Shown here piece after piece: positions 9,039 to 16,781 of a stretch of 64,000 bases of DNA; the stretch's first letter is position 1, and every line of letters begins with the position of its first letter. The position numbers were made by a program, and so were the translations under genes. Source of the stretch: CAIXSC01 sp046349915 (GTDB lineage Bacteria; Planctomycetota; Planctomycetia; Pirellulales; Pirellulaceae); assembly GCA_046349915.1 (NCBI GenBank), contig JAXMBL010000004.1:1488001-1552000 (forward strand), in the 5' to 3' direction. The notes under the pieces are model-generated. The model searched no databases. It was not told the origin of the DNA and saw nothing but the letters and a program-made list of their open reading frames with translations.

Positions 9039-10493
9039 ATGTCCGACACCTTGATCAAAGTCGCTCAGTTGAAGACAGTCGAAGCGTTTCGCGCGAGGCT
9101 GGACGAACTGGGGCTCTCGATTCCCGTAGATGATCGAATTCTGACGGCGCGAGACGAATCTCCGCTAGCTCAATCGCTGATGATTGGCCAGCGACGAGTT
9201 GGTAATCGTTGGTGCATTCATCCCATGGAAGGCTGGGATGCGAATCGCGACGGAACTCCATCGGACCACACGGTTCGACGCTGGCGGCACTTTGGCATCA
9301 GCGGCGCCAAGTTGATTTGGGGGGGCGAAGCGGCAGCCGTGCAGGAGGATGGACGAGCGAATCCGTGCCAGACTTTGGCGACGGAAGCAAATCGTGCGGG
9401 GTTGAGTCGGTTGCTCACAACTTTGCGCACGGCTCATCGCGAGCGTTTCGGCGGCGAAGATGACTTGTTGGTTGGTCTGCAACTCACGCACTCGGGCCGC
9501 TACTCGAAGCCTGAGCCGGGACCGCTACGTCCGCGGATCGCATATCACCATCCGCTGTTGGATCGACGTGTTGGCATTGAGCCAACCGATGATCGCCCGT
9601 TGTGGACCGACGATGACCTCGAGCGATTGATCGATCGTTATGTTGCAGCGGCTCGACTAGCCGAGGAGGTCGGCTTCGAATTCGTCGATGTGAAGGCTTG
9701 TCACGGATACCTGTTACATGAATTCCTGTCGGCGCGTCGTCGTGAGGGACGCTTCGGCGGCGATTACACCGGGCGAACTCGACTCTTGCGCGAGATCATC
9801 CAACGAGTACGCAGTGTTTGTCCCCAGTTGATGATTGGCGTGCGACTGAGTGTTTTCGATTGGGTTCCGTTCCAAGCGGGCGATGGTCCGGGCAAGCCAA
9901 TGCCGTTTGACTCGCTATTGCCCTACGATTGTGGGTTTGGAGTGAATGCAGGGAATCCGCTCGAGTATGACTTGGAAGAGCCGATTCAGTTGCTGAGAGA
10001 TTTGCGAGATTGGGGAGTGGTCGCGGTCAACCTCTCGTGCGGCAGTCCTTACTACAATCCGCATATTCAACGTCCGGCCGCGTTTCCTCCCAGCGACGGC
10101 TATCAGCCGCCGGAGGATCCCTTGGTGGGAGTCGCTCGGCAATTGGCTGCGGTTCGCGAGTGCAAGCAGGCGATTCCAGACCTGCCAATCGTGGGAACGG
10201 CTTACTCGTACCTGCAAGAGTATCTGCCGCATGTGGCGCAAGCGGTGGTGCGCGCGGGGTGGGTCGATAGCGTGGGGCTAGGGCGAGTGGTGTTGTCCTA
10301 TCCCAATCTGCCCGCCGATTGCCTCGAAACGGGCCGCATGGAGCGAAAGCGGATTTGTCGCACGTTCAGCGACTGCACGACGGGCCCGCGGAACAGTTTG
10401 ATCTCAGGTTGTTACCCGCTAGATCCCTACTACAAAGGTCTGCCGGAAGCCGAGCAAATGAAGCGGATCAAGGGACAAGCCGCGAAGCCATGA
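9039..10493 (+). CDS. NADH:flavin oxidoreductase, old yellow enzyme family
   Basis: A 484-residue protein with the OYE-like FMN-binding TIM barrel. Diagnostic segments are HPMEGWDANRDGTPS, ISGAKLIWGGEAAAV, LTHSGRYSKPE, VGFEFVDVKACHGYLLHEFLSARRREGRFGGDYTGR (H-G-Y-L-L-x-x-F-L-S fingerprint), IGVRLSVFDW, and VNLSCGSPYYNP. A Cys-containing C-terminal segment (ICRTFSDCTTGPRN) could bind a metal or cluster, but the Fe-S/flavodoxin-like extension of DCR-type enzymes is not present. The true substrate is unknown; family members reduce activated alkenes, quinones or xenobiotics. It follows the helicase gene after 15 bases and may be co-transcribed. Confidence 0.9.
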   Translation: MSDTLIKVAQLKTVEAFRARLDELGLSIPVDDRILTARDESPLAQSLMIGQRRVGNRWCIHPMEGWDANRDGTPSDHTVRRWRHFGISGAKLIWGGEAAAVQEDGRANPCQTLATEANRAGLSRLLTTLRTAHRERFGGEDDLLVGLQLTHSGRYSKPEPGPLRPRIAYHHPLLDRRVGIEPTDDRPLWTDDDLERLIDRYVAAARLAEEVGFEFVDVKACHGYLLHEFLSARRREGRFGGDYTGRTRLLREIIQRVRSVCPQLMIGVRLSVFDWVPFQAGDGPGKPMPFDSLLPYDCGFGVNAGNPLEYDLEEPIQLLRDLRDWGVVAVNLSCGSPYYNPHIQRPAAFPPSDGYQPPEDPLVGVARQLAAVRECKQAIPDLPIVGTAYSYLQEYLPHVAQAVVRAGWVDSVGLGRVVLSYPNLPADCLETGRMERKRICRTFSDCTTGPRNSLISGCYPLDPYYKGLPEAEQMKRIKGQAAKP

Positions 10494-10510
10494 TGGCTTG
10501 TTGAAAAATC

Positions 10511-10534
10511 GTACGACGGACTTCTAGTCCGTCG
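10511..10534 (-). repeat. Dispersed palindrome, copy 1
   Basis: Nine-base arms CGACGGACT and AGTCCGTCG flank the spacer TCT. The GTAC flank is on the left, so this copy is inverted relative to the others. It is the first of three copies between two convergent genes. Confidence 0.9.
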
Positions 10535-10577
10535 CAAAGTGTTTGGCGAGTCGAACGCCGTCCGCAGCGGCCTAGCT

Positions 10578-10601
10578 CGACGGACTAGAAGTCCGTCGTA
10601 C
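10578..10601 (+). repeat. Dispersed palindrome, copy 2
   Basis: Arms CGACGGACT and AGTCCGTCG around AGA, followed by TAC. Same family as 10511, 10611, 21455, 54634 and 54669. It can fold into a 9-bp hairpin in either transcript. Confidence 0.9.
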
Positions 10602-10610
10602 GGGGAAGAT

Positions 10611-10634
10611 CGACGGACTGGAAGTCCGTCGTAC
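10611..10634 (+). repeat. Dispersed palindrome, copy 3
   Basis: Arms CGACGGACT and AGTCCGTCG around the spacer GGA, followed by TAC. It lies 16 bases from the stop of the leftward TPR gene, where a hairpin could serve as a terminator. Confidence 0.9.
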
Positions 10635-10650
10635 ATTAGTGCGGCGACGG

Positions 10651-11541
10651 CTAGCGGTAATAATCGGGCGTCTGGGCATGCGGCGCTTCCATCGGTCCAC
10701 CCATGCGGCGGCTAGTTGGGATGGGAGGACCGGCAGGCTGTTCGGCGCTGGCTCGCATCACCGGCTGTTGGCTTGGTTGAGCCTTGGTTCGAGCAACTCC
10801 GAGGGCGGCGAGCGCTTCTTGCGACCGTTTGTGAGAGGGATCGAGCGACAACGCCGTGCGATAGTGATGTTCGGCTTGTTCGAGCTGAGCTTCGGCGGCC
10901 AGCGTAAAGGCGACATTCGCGTGCGCATCGGCGGGTGAGCAGCCTGCGAGCGAGAACTCCTTCAGGGCCGGTTCGACTCGTTGCGTGCGGGCGAGTACTA
11001 AGGCGAGGTTCGAGTGGACTCGAGCTTGGTTCGAATCAAGTTGCAACGAACGCATCAGATTGGCTTCCGCGTCCGACCACCGACGTTGGAGATAGCAGTG
11101 GTAGCCGTAGTCGGCAAGTAAATGTGCGTTTTTGGGGTCGATTCGCAAGGCGTGCGTGTAATGCGACTCGGCTTGTTCCGGCAGGCCCTTCTTGTCAAGC
11201 AACACCGCGAGACGGTGAGCAATGGCGGCGTTGTTGGGGTTGTCTTGCAAGAGCTTTTCGTACGCTGTCGTTGCATCGTCGACGGCGCCTTGCTTTTCGA
11301 GCATTTGAGCCATCGCCAGCTTGATATCCGAAGCGGCTTTCTTTTCGTCGGGCCACTCCGAGGCAGGCGCCGTCAATGCTTGTTGAGCAAAGGGAGAAGT
11401 AGGGCCAGTCGGGGCCGAGGGCGTCGGGGTAGGTGTGGCTGCGGTCTTCCACGGCCACGCCCAACTGGACGGACCGGATGTGGAAGCACAACCGACGGAG
11501 AAAATCAACAGGAATGGCAGTGCAGCGACGGAGGGCTTCAT
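10651..11541 (-). CDS. tadD: TPR-repeat lipoprotein, TadD-like
   Basis: A 296-residue exported TPR protein. The ATG at 11541 opens a signal peptide (MKPSVAALPFLLIFSVGC) with a lipobox-like Cys at residue 18; an upstream in-frame extension lacks such a signal and is rejected. Tetratricopeptide repeats occupy roughly residues 90-240 (for example DATTAYEKLLQDNPNNAAIAHRLA and AESHYTHALRIDPKNAHLLAD). The N- and C-terminal parts are Pro/Thr/Ala-rich. TadD, a TPR lipoprotein of Tad systems, assists secretin assembly, and this gene is third in a leftward run starting with the secretin. The name rests on domain plus context. The gap to the preceding gene is 150 bases. Confidence 0.72.
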   Translation of the reverse strand: MKPSVAALPFLLIFSVGCASTSGPSSWAWPWKTAATPTPTPSAPTGPTSPFAQQALTAPASEWPDEKKAASDIKLAMAQMLEKQGAVDDATTAYEKLLQDNPNNAAIAHRLAVLLDKKGLPEQAESHYTHALRIDPKNAHLLADYGYHCYLQRRWSDAEANLMRSLQLDSNQARVHSNLALVLARTQRVEPALKEFSLAGCSPADAHANVAFTLAAEAQLEQAEHHYRTALSLDPSHKRSQEALAALGVARTKAQPSQQPVMRASAEQPAGPPIPTSRRMGGPMEAPHAQTPDYYR

Positions 11542-11691
11542 GAGATGGGCTCGTATGCCAGTGTGTGACGAGGCCAAGTTTCGGCCTCCGTGATGTCGAA
11601 CAAGTCCGCCCCCCAGCAAGACCTGTCCGTCGTTTATCGATGGCTACAGCAATCGCCGCCAGCGTGCGCCTCGACGTTGCTTTCAAATTTG

Positions 11692-12534
11692 TTACTGACC
11701 TTGGACGGCCGTGCCGCCCGTCTGGCCCGTGCCGGAACTCGAACCGCCTGTTCCACCCGAGTATCTTGAAGCGGATCGCAGCATGTTCTGATGATTGATC
11801 AGGGCCTCTTCGCCAGCGAGTCCGCGGCGTGGGATGCCGAGTGCGACGGTGGTGGTCTTGTCGTCAACGCCCATTTCAGCGAGTCGCTCGGCCACGTATT
11901 CGACTCGAGCTTGCCCCAGACGTTGTTCGCCTGGAATGAACTCGACGACCACCGTGGTTCGCTTCGCCTGGCCGCGCAACAAGCGGACAATGCGTTCGAG
12001 CCGCACGAGTCCGGCGTGATTGAGTTCTGACGCCGGAGCGGCGGACCCATCATGGAAGTCGTATTGATAGAGGATCAGGTAGTCGCCCAATCCGTTGCCG
12101 ATCATGGCGTCGAGTGCCACTTGTTGAGCGGCCCCGAAGGGACGTTCGCAGAAATACTCTGGGAATCCCCAATAGCAACTCTGGAGTCGATATTTCCAGC
12201 CTCGTGCCGCCACGTATTCTGCTCGGCCGTACTCGTCACGAGGGGGAATCTCATATGCCTGAACGTCGTTGCCTTGCGAAGCCAAGTCTTCGGCCACTCC
12301 CTCACCCTGCACGGGAGGCAGGCGAGAAGGAACGGCAAGGCGAGCGGGTTCGGAAACGATTCGCTGATTATCCGACACCATGCGACCGGCGGGAATCGGA
12401 AGCCGAGGTATCGATGGCGCCGCGGAACGACGCGAAGAGACTTCTTGACCGCAAAGTGGACTCGAGTTCGTTCCCACGCATGCCAGTGAGCACAAAACGA
12501 CAAGCGTTCCAACTTGCAGGTATCCCGGACGCAT
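11692..12534 (-). CDS. Exported protein with divergent OmpA-like C-terminus, Tad-associated
   Basis: A 280-residue secreted protein. The ATG at 12534 begins a signal sequence (MRPGYLQVGTLVVLCSLA), whereas the longer frame from 12585 has none. The middle segment (residues about 105-150) is aromatic and Cys-containing (YRLQSCYWGFPEYFCERPFG). The end (RTTVVVEFIPGEQRLGQARVEYVAERLAEMG, then TTTVALGIPRRG) recalls the R-x-x-x-V-x-x-x-L-x-x-x-G pattern of OmpA-like peptidoglycan-binding domains, though the key Asp/Arg pair is not clear. It lies 47 bases after the secretin gene on the same strand. A role in anchoring the secretin to the cell wall (an RcpB-like position) is inference. Confidence 0.6.
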   Translation of the reverse strand: MRPGYLQVGTLVVLCSLACVGTNSSPLCGQEVSSRRSAAPSIPRLPIPAGRMVSDNQRIVSEPARLAVPSRLPPVQGEGVAEDLASQGNDVQAYEIPPRDEYGRAEYVAARGWKYRLQSCYWGFPEYFCERPFGAAQQVALDAMIGNGLGDYLILYQYDFHDGSAAPASELNHAGLVRLERIVRLLRGQAKRTTVVVEFIPGEQRLGQARVEYVAERLAEMGVDDKTTTVALGIPRRGLAGEEALINHQNMLRSASRYSGGTGGSSSGTGQTGGTAVQGQ

Positions 12535-12581
12535 CGTGAGACGCCTTATGCTGCGATGCACTTGTGGTGAACGATGGCAGT

Positions 12582-14519
12582 TCATCGACGGGAGCTCCGT
12601 TCGGTCAGGATTCCACCGCGAGACGTTTGAGGTACATCAGCGGCCGGTAGCGGCTCGAAGTCATGGAAGCCCACCGGACCTGCCATGTTCTGCGATTCAA
12701 ACTTCAGCATATGGCGGAAGCCCCACGGATCATCCCAAGCGGTGGTGGGACGGAACGGTTTGCCGGTTCGGCCCTCGATGCGATTGAGGAAGTAAAACTC
12801 CAAATCGTTCGGGTCGGTGATCTCGGCGCCGGGCACCAGTGGAATCTGGTCCGCTTCCATCGGTCGGACGAGATACGGGGTAACCAGTACGAGCAATTCC
12901 TTCTCGACGCGACGGTGCGTGGTATTGCTGAACAAGGGGCCAATGTACGGCAAGTCGCCAAAACCAGGAATTCTCAACGTCTGAGCGTCCATCGAAACTG
13001 AGAGAAGACCCGCGAGAACCAAGGTTTGTCCCTGGCCCATCTCGACGGTCGTGTCGACTCGGCGAGTGTTCACACCGGGAACTGCTGTACCGGCGATCAC
13101 AGTTCCAATGTTCTGGTCGATCGTGCTCGCTTCTGGAGCTACTCGTAAGCGGATCGAGTCTTCGCTGAGAACATGCGGGGTGAAGTTGAGCTTGACGCCG
13201 AACTCTTTGAATTGCAGACCGATGCTTGTAACTCCGGCGCCAGACGCTTGCGGGACGGGGACAGGAAATTCACCACCCGCCAGAAAACTCGCCTGCTGCC
13301 CACTGAACGCGATCAAGTTGGGTTCCGCCAGGATCGTAATCACTGAGTTTTGGCGGAGGGCGGCCAATGCGATATCAAATGAACCTGTGGGGAAGATCGC
13401 CCAAGCAGTTGTAGCGGCTGAAGGCGTGAGACCTAGGAGACCGGCAGCGCCGGCTGCCGTACTGCTTCCGGCGATGCGAGTATTGAGTACATTTCCAGGG
13501 CCCCATTGAGCCAGCATGTCAGCACCGATCTGACGAGCTGCCGTGCGGTTGAGTTCGGCGATCCGCACATTGAGGAGGACTTGTTGGCTGCCGGGCACCG
13601 TGAGCAAGTTGACGACTTGAGGGCGGCTCGTGCTCGATCCGCCTCCCGCTCGTGCTTGCGGGGCAAACTCGGTGGTCACCGAGTCGCTTGGCGAATTGGG
13701 GTTGTTAGGATCTTCGCCGAAGTTGGCTTCGGCGGGGTCGCCGGAGGTATCGTCCCCAGCGTCAGCCGGAGAATTCCCCGCGTTCGCTCCGCGTCCTGAA
13801 CCGTTTGCATTTCCACCGCCTTGAGTCGAGCCACCCTGACTCTGTCGGCCACTGCCCCGAGTGGATTCCAAATAGGCATTGAGGGTCGTAATGATCTGTT
13901 GCACTTGCCGCGCGCTGCGAGCCTGACCTTCTACAACTAAATGCTCGCGAATTTGCGAGAGCTTGATCATGGCATCAGGGAAAAGCTGCCTTAGTTGGGC
14001 GCGTAACAACGCGAGGTCATAGTTGACATGGACTTCGAAGCCGTAGGTTTTGCCACCCGAGGTGGTCACGGAGATATCGGTGATGCCTGCTCGCCTGCCC
14101 AGCAACCGGATCATCTGAGGGTTGGGGAGCACTTCGAAATCGATAATGGATGGGTCGCCGACAGCGATCATGGCGTCGCGCCCTTCGCCGACAATGGGCG
14201 CCTTCAGTGTCAACAATCTCCCCTGGCCGACGATCAGTTCGATGGCTGCATCGTTCCCTTGGAGGGGCTGAGCGATACGCGGCAGCGGTTCGTTATCGTC
14301 CGCGGGCCGCATGCGAGTAAACCGATCACCTGCTTGGGGGCCATCGCCGGGGCGGGCATCGACGGTGGGGACGGTGGGCAGGTTGATTTGGAAGCCGCCA
14401 GCGTTCCCTGATTCCGTCTGACCCAGCAGGAAAGCTGGGCATGTCATAAGGGCGACGAGCATCCCGATGAAGCGGCACGCCGGAACCCAGCAGACGGCGA
14501 GGCGGATGGAGTACTTCAT
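12582..14519 (-). CDS. cpaC: Tad pilus outer-membrane secretin (RcpA/CpaC)
   Basis: A 645-residue secretin forming the outer-membrane channel of the Flp pilus. After a signal peptide (MKYSIRLAVCWVPACRF...) comes a pilus-type N-domain (LIVGQGRLLTLKAPI...DISVTTSGGKTYGFEV), a BON-like segment (IKLSQIREHLVVEGQA), a long Gly/Ser/Asn/Asp-rich insert (about residues 195-280), and the secretin core (QQVLLNVRIAELNRTAARQIG, MGQGQTLVLAGLL, IPGFGDLPYIGPLF, ELLVLVTPYLVRP). The ATG at 14519 is preferred because it directly begins the signal peptide; an ATG at 14558 is possible. The divergent pilin gene begins about 310 bases away. First gene of a leftward tad sub-operon. Confidence 0.92.
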   Translation of the reverse strand: MKYSIRLAVCWVPACRFIGMLVALMTCPAFLLGQTESGNAGGFQINLPTVPTVDARPGDGPQAGDRFTRMRPADDNEPLPRIAQPLQGNDAAIELIVGQGRLLTLKAPIVGEGRDAMIAVGDPSIIDFEVLPNPQMIRLLGRRAGITDISVTTSGGKTYGFEVHVNYDLALLRAQLRQLFPDAMIKLSQIREHLVVEGQARSARQVQQIITTLNAYLESTRGSGRQSQGGSTQGGGNANGSGRGANAGNSPADAGDDTSGDPAEANFGEDPNNPNSPSDSVTTEFAPQARAGGGSSTSRPQVVNLLTVPGSQQVLLNVRIAELNRTAARQIGADMLAQWGPGNVLNTRIAGSSTAAGAAGLLGLTPSAATTAWAIFPTGSFDIALAALRQNSVITILAEPNLIAFSGQQASFLAGGEFPVPVPQASGAGVTSIGLQFKEFGVKLNFTPHVLSEDSIRLRVAPEASTIDQNIGTVIAGTAVPGVNTRRVDTTVEMGQGQTLVLAGLLSVSMDAQTLRIPGFGDLPYIGPLFSNTTHRRVEKELLVLVTPYLVRPMEADQIPLVPGAEITDPNDLEFYFLNRIEGRTGKPFRPTTAWDDPWGFRHMLKFESQNMAGPVGFHDFEPLPAADVPQTSRGGILTERSSRR

Positions 14520-14830
14520 GGCGATCCACGTCGAAACAACGGTGACTGGACGATTCATCAGCCTGTTATTCGACTTTTCGGTCGTACCGACTTTACTTTG
14601 GATTCCGAAGACGCTGACTTTGACGGTTGCGAAGACTGCGAGCGACTAAAAACGGTGATTTGAGGTGGTTTACGTAAAGTGTGGCGGCAGGGCGATTTGT
14701 GGATGTCGTGGTGAGGTGGATAGATTCTTGAGAGAATTTTTTGCAAACAGCGCATTTTGACATAGGTTTCTTGCAGACGATCAAACGGTGATCGTCCACT
14801 TTTCCGATCTGCTTTTTGCGGAGAATAGTC

Positions 14831-15019
14831 ATGAACAAGTTGTTTGCCGGTGTGAAGAGTTTCGTTCGTGAAGAAGACGCCCCCACCATGGTCGAATACG
14901 GCCTCATGGTCGCCCTGATTGCGGTCGCATGCATCACTGCCGCCACTCTGTTGGGCGGGAGTATCAGCGCTCTGTTCGGAGATGTTGGAACGTCGATCAG
15001 CAACGTCAACGTGCCTTAG
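14831..15019 (+). CDS. flp: Flp/Fap-type major pilin
   Basis: A 62-residue prepilin. The leader MNKLFAGVKSFVREEDA is followed by PTMVEYGLMVALIAV, so cleavage after Ala17 would place Glu at +5 and Tyr at +6 of the mature pilin, the Flp signature. The residue before cleavage is Ala rather than the usual Gly. The hydrophobic helix runs to about residue 45 and a short polar tail ends in NVNVP. The ATG at 14831 is chosen because the frame's earlier ATG (14816 region) has no benefit and the leader begins normally here. Three hairpins follow the gene, which could uncouple abundant pilin mRNA from the assembly genes. Confidence 0.93.
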   Translation: MNKLFAGVKSFVREEDAPTMVEYGLMVALIAVACITAATLLGGSISALFGDVGTSISNVNVP

Positions 15020-15065
15020 TGTTTAGACACGTTTCGTCAGGCAATATGCTTGACAAGGAGCTGTG

Positions 15066-15094
15066 GGAGGGACATGCAAGGGGCATGTCCTTCC
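15066..15094 (+). terminator. Hairpin 1 downstream of the pilin gene
   Basis: Stem GGAGGGACATGC paired with GCATGTCCTTCC (one G-U pair) around a five-base AAGGG loop. No U-tract follows, so mRNA stabilisation or attenuation is as likely as termination. Confidence 0.6.
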
Positions 15095-15120
15095 TGCAGC
15101 CAGCTGATTTGAGTAGCGGC

Positions 15121-15139
15121 GAGTGGCAGTGAGCCACTC
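15121..15139 (+). terminator. Hairpin 2 downstream of the pilin gene
   Basis: Perfect seven-base stem GAGTGGC / GCCACTC around AGTGA. No U-tract. Second of three hairpins between the pilin and prepilin peptidase genes. Confidence 0.45.
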
Positions 15140-15175
15140 CTGGATGGTACCGCGAATCATTCTGGTCCTGGGTAC

Positions 15176-15208
15176 CTTCGGGCGACTTCGCCGCTCGAAG
15201 TTTCTTTG
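15176..15208 (+). terminator. Candidate intrinsic terminator between pilin and prepilin peptidase genes
   Basis: Nine-pair stem CTTCGGGCG / CGCTCGAAG (one G-U) with a seven-base loop, followed directly by TTTCTTT. It has the best terminator shape of the three hairpins and stands 21 bases before the next start, so it would throttle read-through into the assembly genes. Confidence 0.6.
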
Positions 15209-15228
15209 CATACTTCCCAGGATGACCC

Positions 15229-15777
15229 ATGATTCCCATCTTTTTCTTAATCGCATGCGCCATTTCTGCGGTGGCGTCGGTGACCGATGTCTGGCGATTC
15301 AAGGTCTACAATGCCCTCACGTTCCCCGCTATGGCGTTGGGGGTCGCTTATCACTCCTTTGCCCCCGAGGGACGCGGTTGGCAGTATGGTTTGGGTGGAT
15401 GTGTGATCGGGATGGGGATCTTGATCATTCCCTATCTCTTTGGCGTGTTTGGCGCCGGTGACGCGAAATTCGTGGGGGCTGTTGGGGCGTGGTTGGGAAC
15501 TGAGCCGGTGATGACAGCTCTGGTGGTAGGAGCGCTTGCCAGCGGCATTTACGCTATAGCCCTTTTGGTTCTCCGCGGTGGACTAACGCGTGCTTGGGGC
15601 AATTTGCGACTTACACTTTGGACGATGGCGAGTTTCGGGAAGTTGGATGGTGAAGCGACTCGAAACGAGACTGTTCAAGAAGTTGCCCGGACCACGGACC
15701 GTCGCAGCCGCCTTGTACCGTTCAGTGCCATGATCAGCATCGGTGTGGTTTATGCGGTCATAACTTTTGTCCGTTAG
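15229..15777 (+). CDS. cpaA: Prepilin peptidase, A24 family (TadV/CpaA)
   Basis: A 182-residue integral membrane aspartyl protease that removes the leader from Flp prepilins. The two catalytic aspartates are visible: D20 in VTDVWRFKVYN and D78 in the GxGD motif FGAGDAKF. Four to five hydrophobic segments surround them, and the last one ends the protein (AMISIGVVYAVITFV). The N-methyltransferase domain of PilD is absent, as in TadV/CpaA. CAGGA lies about seven bases before the ATG. It is the first assembly gene of the rightward tad operon, 29 bases before cpaB. Confidence 0.92.
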   Translation: MIPIFFLIACAISAVASVTDVWRFKVYNALTFPAMALGVAYHSFAPEGRGWQYGLGGCVIGMGILIIPYLFGVFGAGDAKFVGAVGAWLGTEPVMTALVVGALASGIYAIALLVLRGGLTRAWGNLRLTLWTMASFGKLDGEATRNETVQEVARTTDRRSRLVPFSAMISIGVVYAVITFVR

Positions 15778-15806
15778 TATCGAATTGAGTTCTGGAGCCC
15801 ACGGCC

Positions 15807-16700
15807 ATGTCCTTTCGATCCATCATCGTCATTTTGCTGGCAGCCGTTTGCGGAATAGCTTCCGTGATCGCCATTCTCAGCACGACAAGCATGTCAGCGA
15901 AAACGACGGTTGAGACGACTAAGGTCGTCGTCGCGGCGACCGAAATCCGCCGCGGCGACACTGTGAATCCTCGCATGCTTAAGACGGTGGATTGGCCTAA
16001 AGACCTTGTACCACCTGGCACTGTAATGGACGTCGAAAAAGTGGTTGATCGGACCGCCATGCAAGGGATTCTGCCCGAGGAATTGGTGTTGGAAGCGAAA
16101 GTGGCGACGGGTGACTCGGCGCATGGTCTATCGCCTCTGATTCGTGACGGAATGCGGGCCTTTACGATACTGACCCCTTCCGATGCCAGCGGCGTGGCGG
16201 GTTTTATCTTGCCGGGTAACCGAGTGGATGTGGTACTCGCAGTGTCTGGAGGAGATGAGGCGACGGGGGGAGCGACGGCGACGACGTTGCTACAGAACAT
16301 CGAGGTCTTGGCGGTTGGACAACAATTGGAAGCGCCACGCGAAAACCGCATGGAACTCAAGGAAATGCGTTCGGTCACGCTGTCGGTCAATCCCGACCAA
16401 GCGGCCAAGCTGAGTTTGGCTCAAACCAAGGGAACACTCCACCTCTCGTTACGCGGAGACCTGGACGACCTAACGGCAAAGGTTGACACAATTACGCTGA
16501 AGGAATTGCGGTTCCTCCAATTACCCGGTGAAAACCTGTTGGACGATGTCGCAGAAGAGGAAACAACGCCCGTGACAGCGCCGGTTGACGAGCCGCCTCC
16601 TGCGCCAGTGGTGCGTCGAGTGTTCCATATCCGATCCATGCGCGGCACAACGCCCGGCATGGTCAATGTTATCGAAGGTAAGCCTGTCGACCGTTCCTAG
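15807..16700 (+). CDS. cpaB: Flp pilus assembly protein CpaB/RcpC
   Basis: A 297-residue periplasmic protein with one N-terminal membrane anchor (SIIVILLAAVCGIASVIAIL), followed by a SAF domain (about residues 37-100: VVVAATEIRRGDTVNPRMLKTVDWP and ILPEELVLEAKV) and the RcpC domain (GMRAFTILTPSDASGVAGFILPGNRVDVVLAV). Family members work with the secretin in the outer part of the Tad machine. The end is a Pro-rich linker and a short conserved tail. A GGAG stands before the ATG. It is followed after 81 bases by the tadA gene. Confidence 0.92.
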   Translation: MSFRSIIVILLAAVCGIASVIAILSTTSMSAKTTVETTKVVVAATEIRRGDTVNPRMLKTVDWPKDLVPPGTVMDVEKVVDRTAMQGILPEELVLEAKVATGDSAHGLSPLIRDGMRAFTILTPSDASGVAGFILPGNRVDVVLAVSGGDEATGGATATTLLQNIEVLAVGQQLEAPRENRMELKEMRSVTLSVNPDQAAKLSLAQTKGTLHLSLRGDLDDLTAKVDTITLKELRFLQLPGENLLDDVAEEETTPVTAPVDEPPPAPVVRRVFHIRSMRGTTPGMVNVIEGKPVDRS

Positions 16701-16781
16701 CATGAGTTGACGGTGTGGAGGTTGAGGAAGGCCTGTAGGGAGGCAGAACCGCTCGGAATGCGGTGAGGCGGAGGTAGGCGC

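Noticed and set aside
10511..10634. The palindromes as a phage attachment site or replication origin
   Set aside because: The same palindrome recurs at unrelated loci, no integrase is near, and there are no DnaA-box-like clusters.
14757..14785. TTGACA as a -35 box for the pilin gene
   Set aside because: The matching position 17 bases on reads GATCAA, a poor -10 box; I could not support a promoter.
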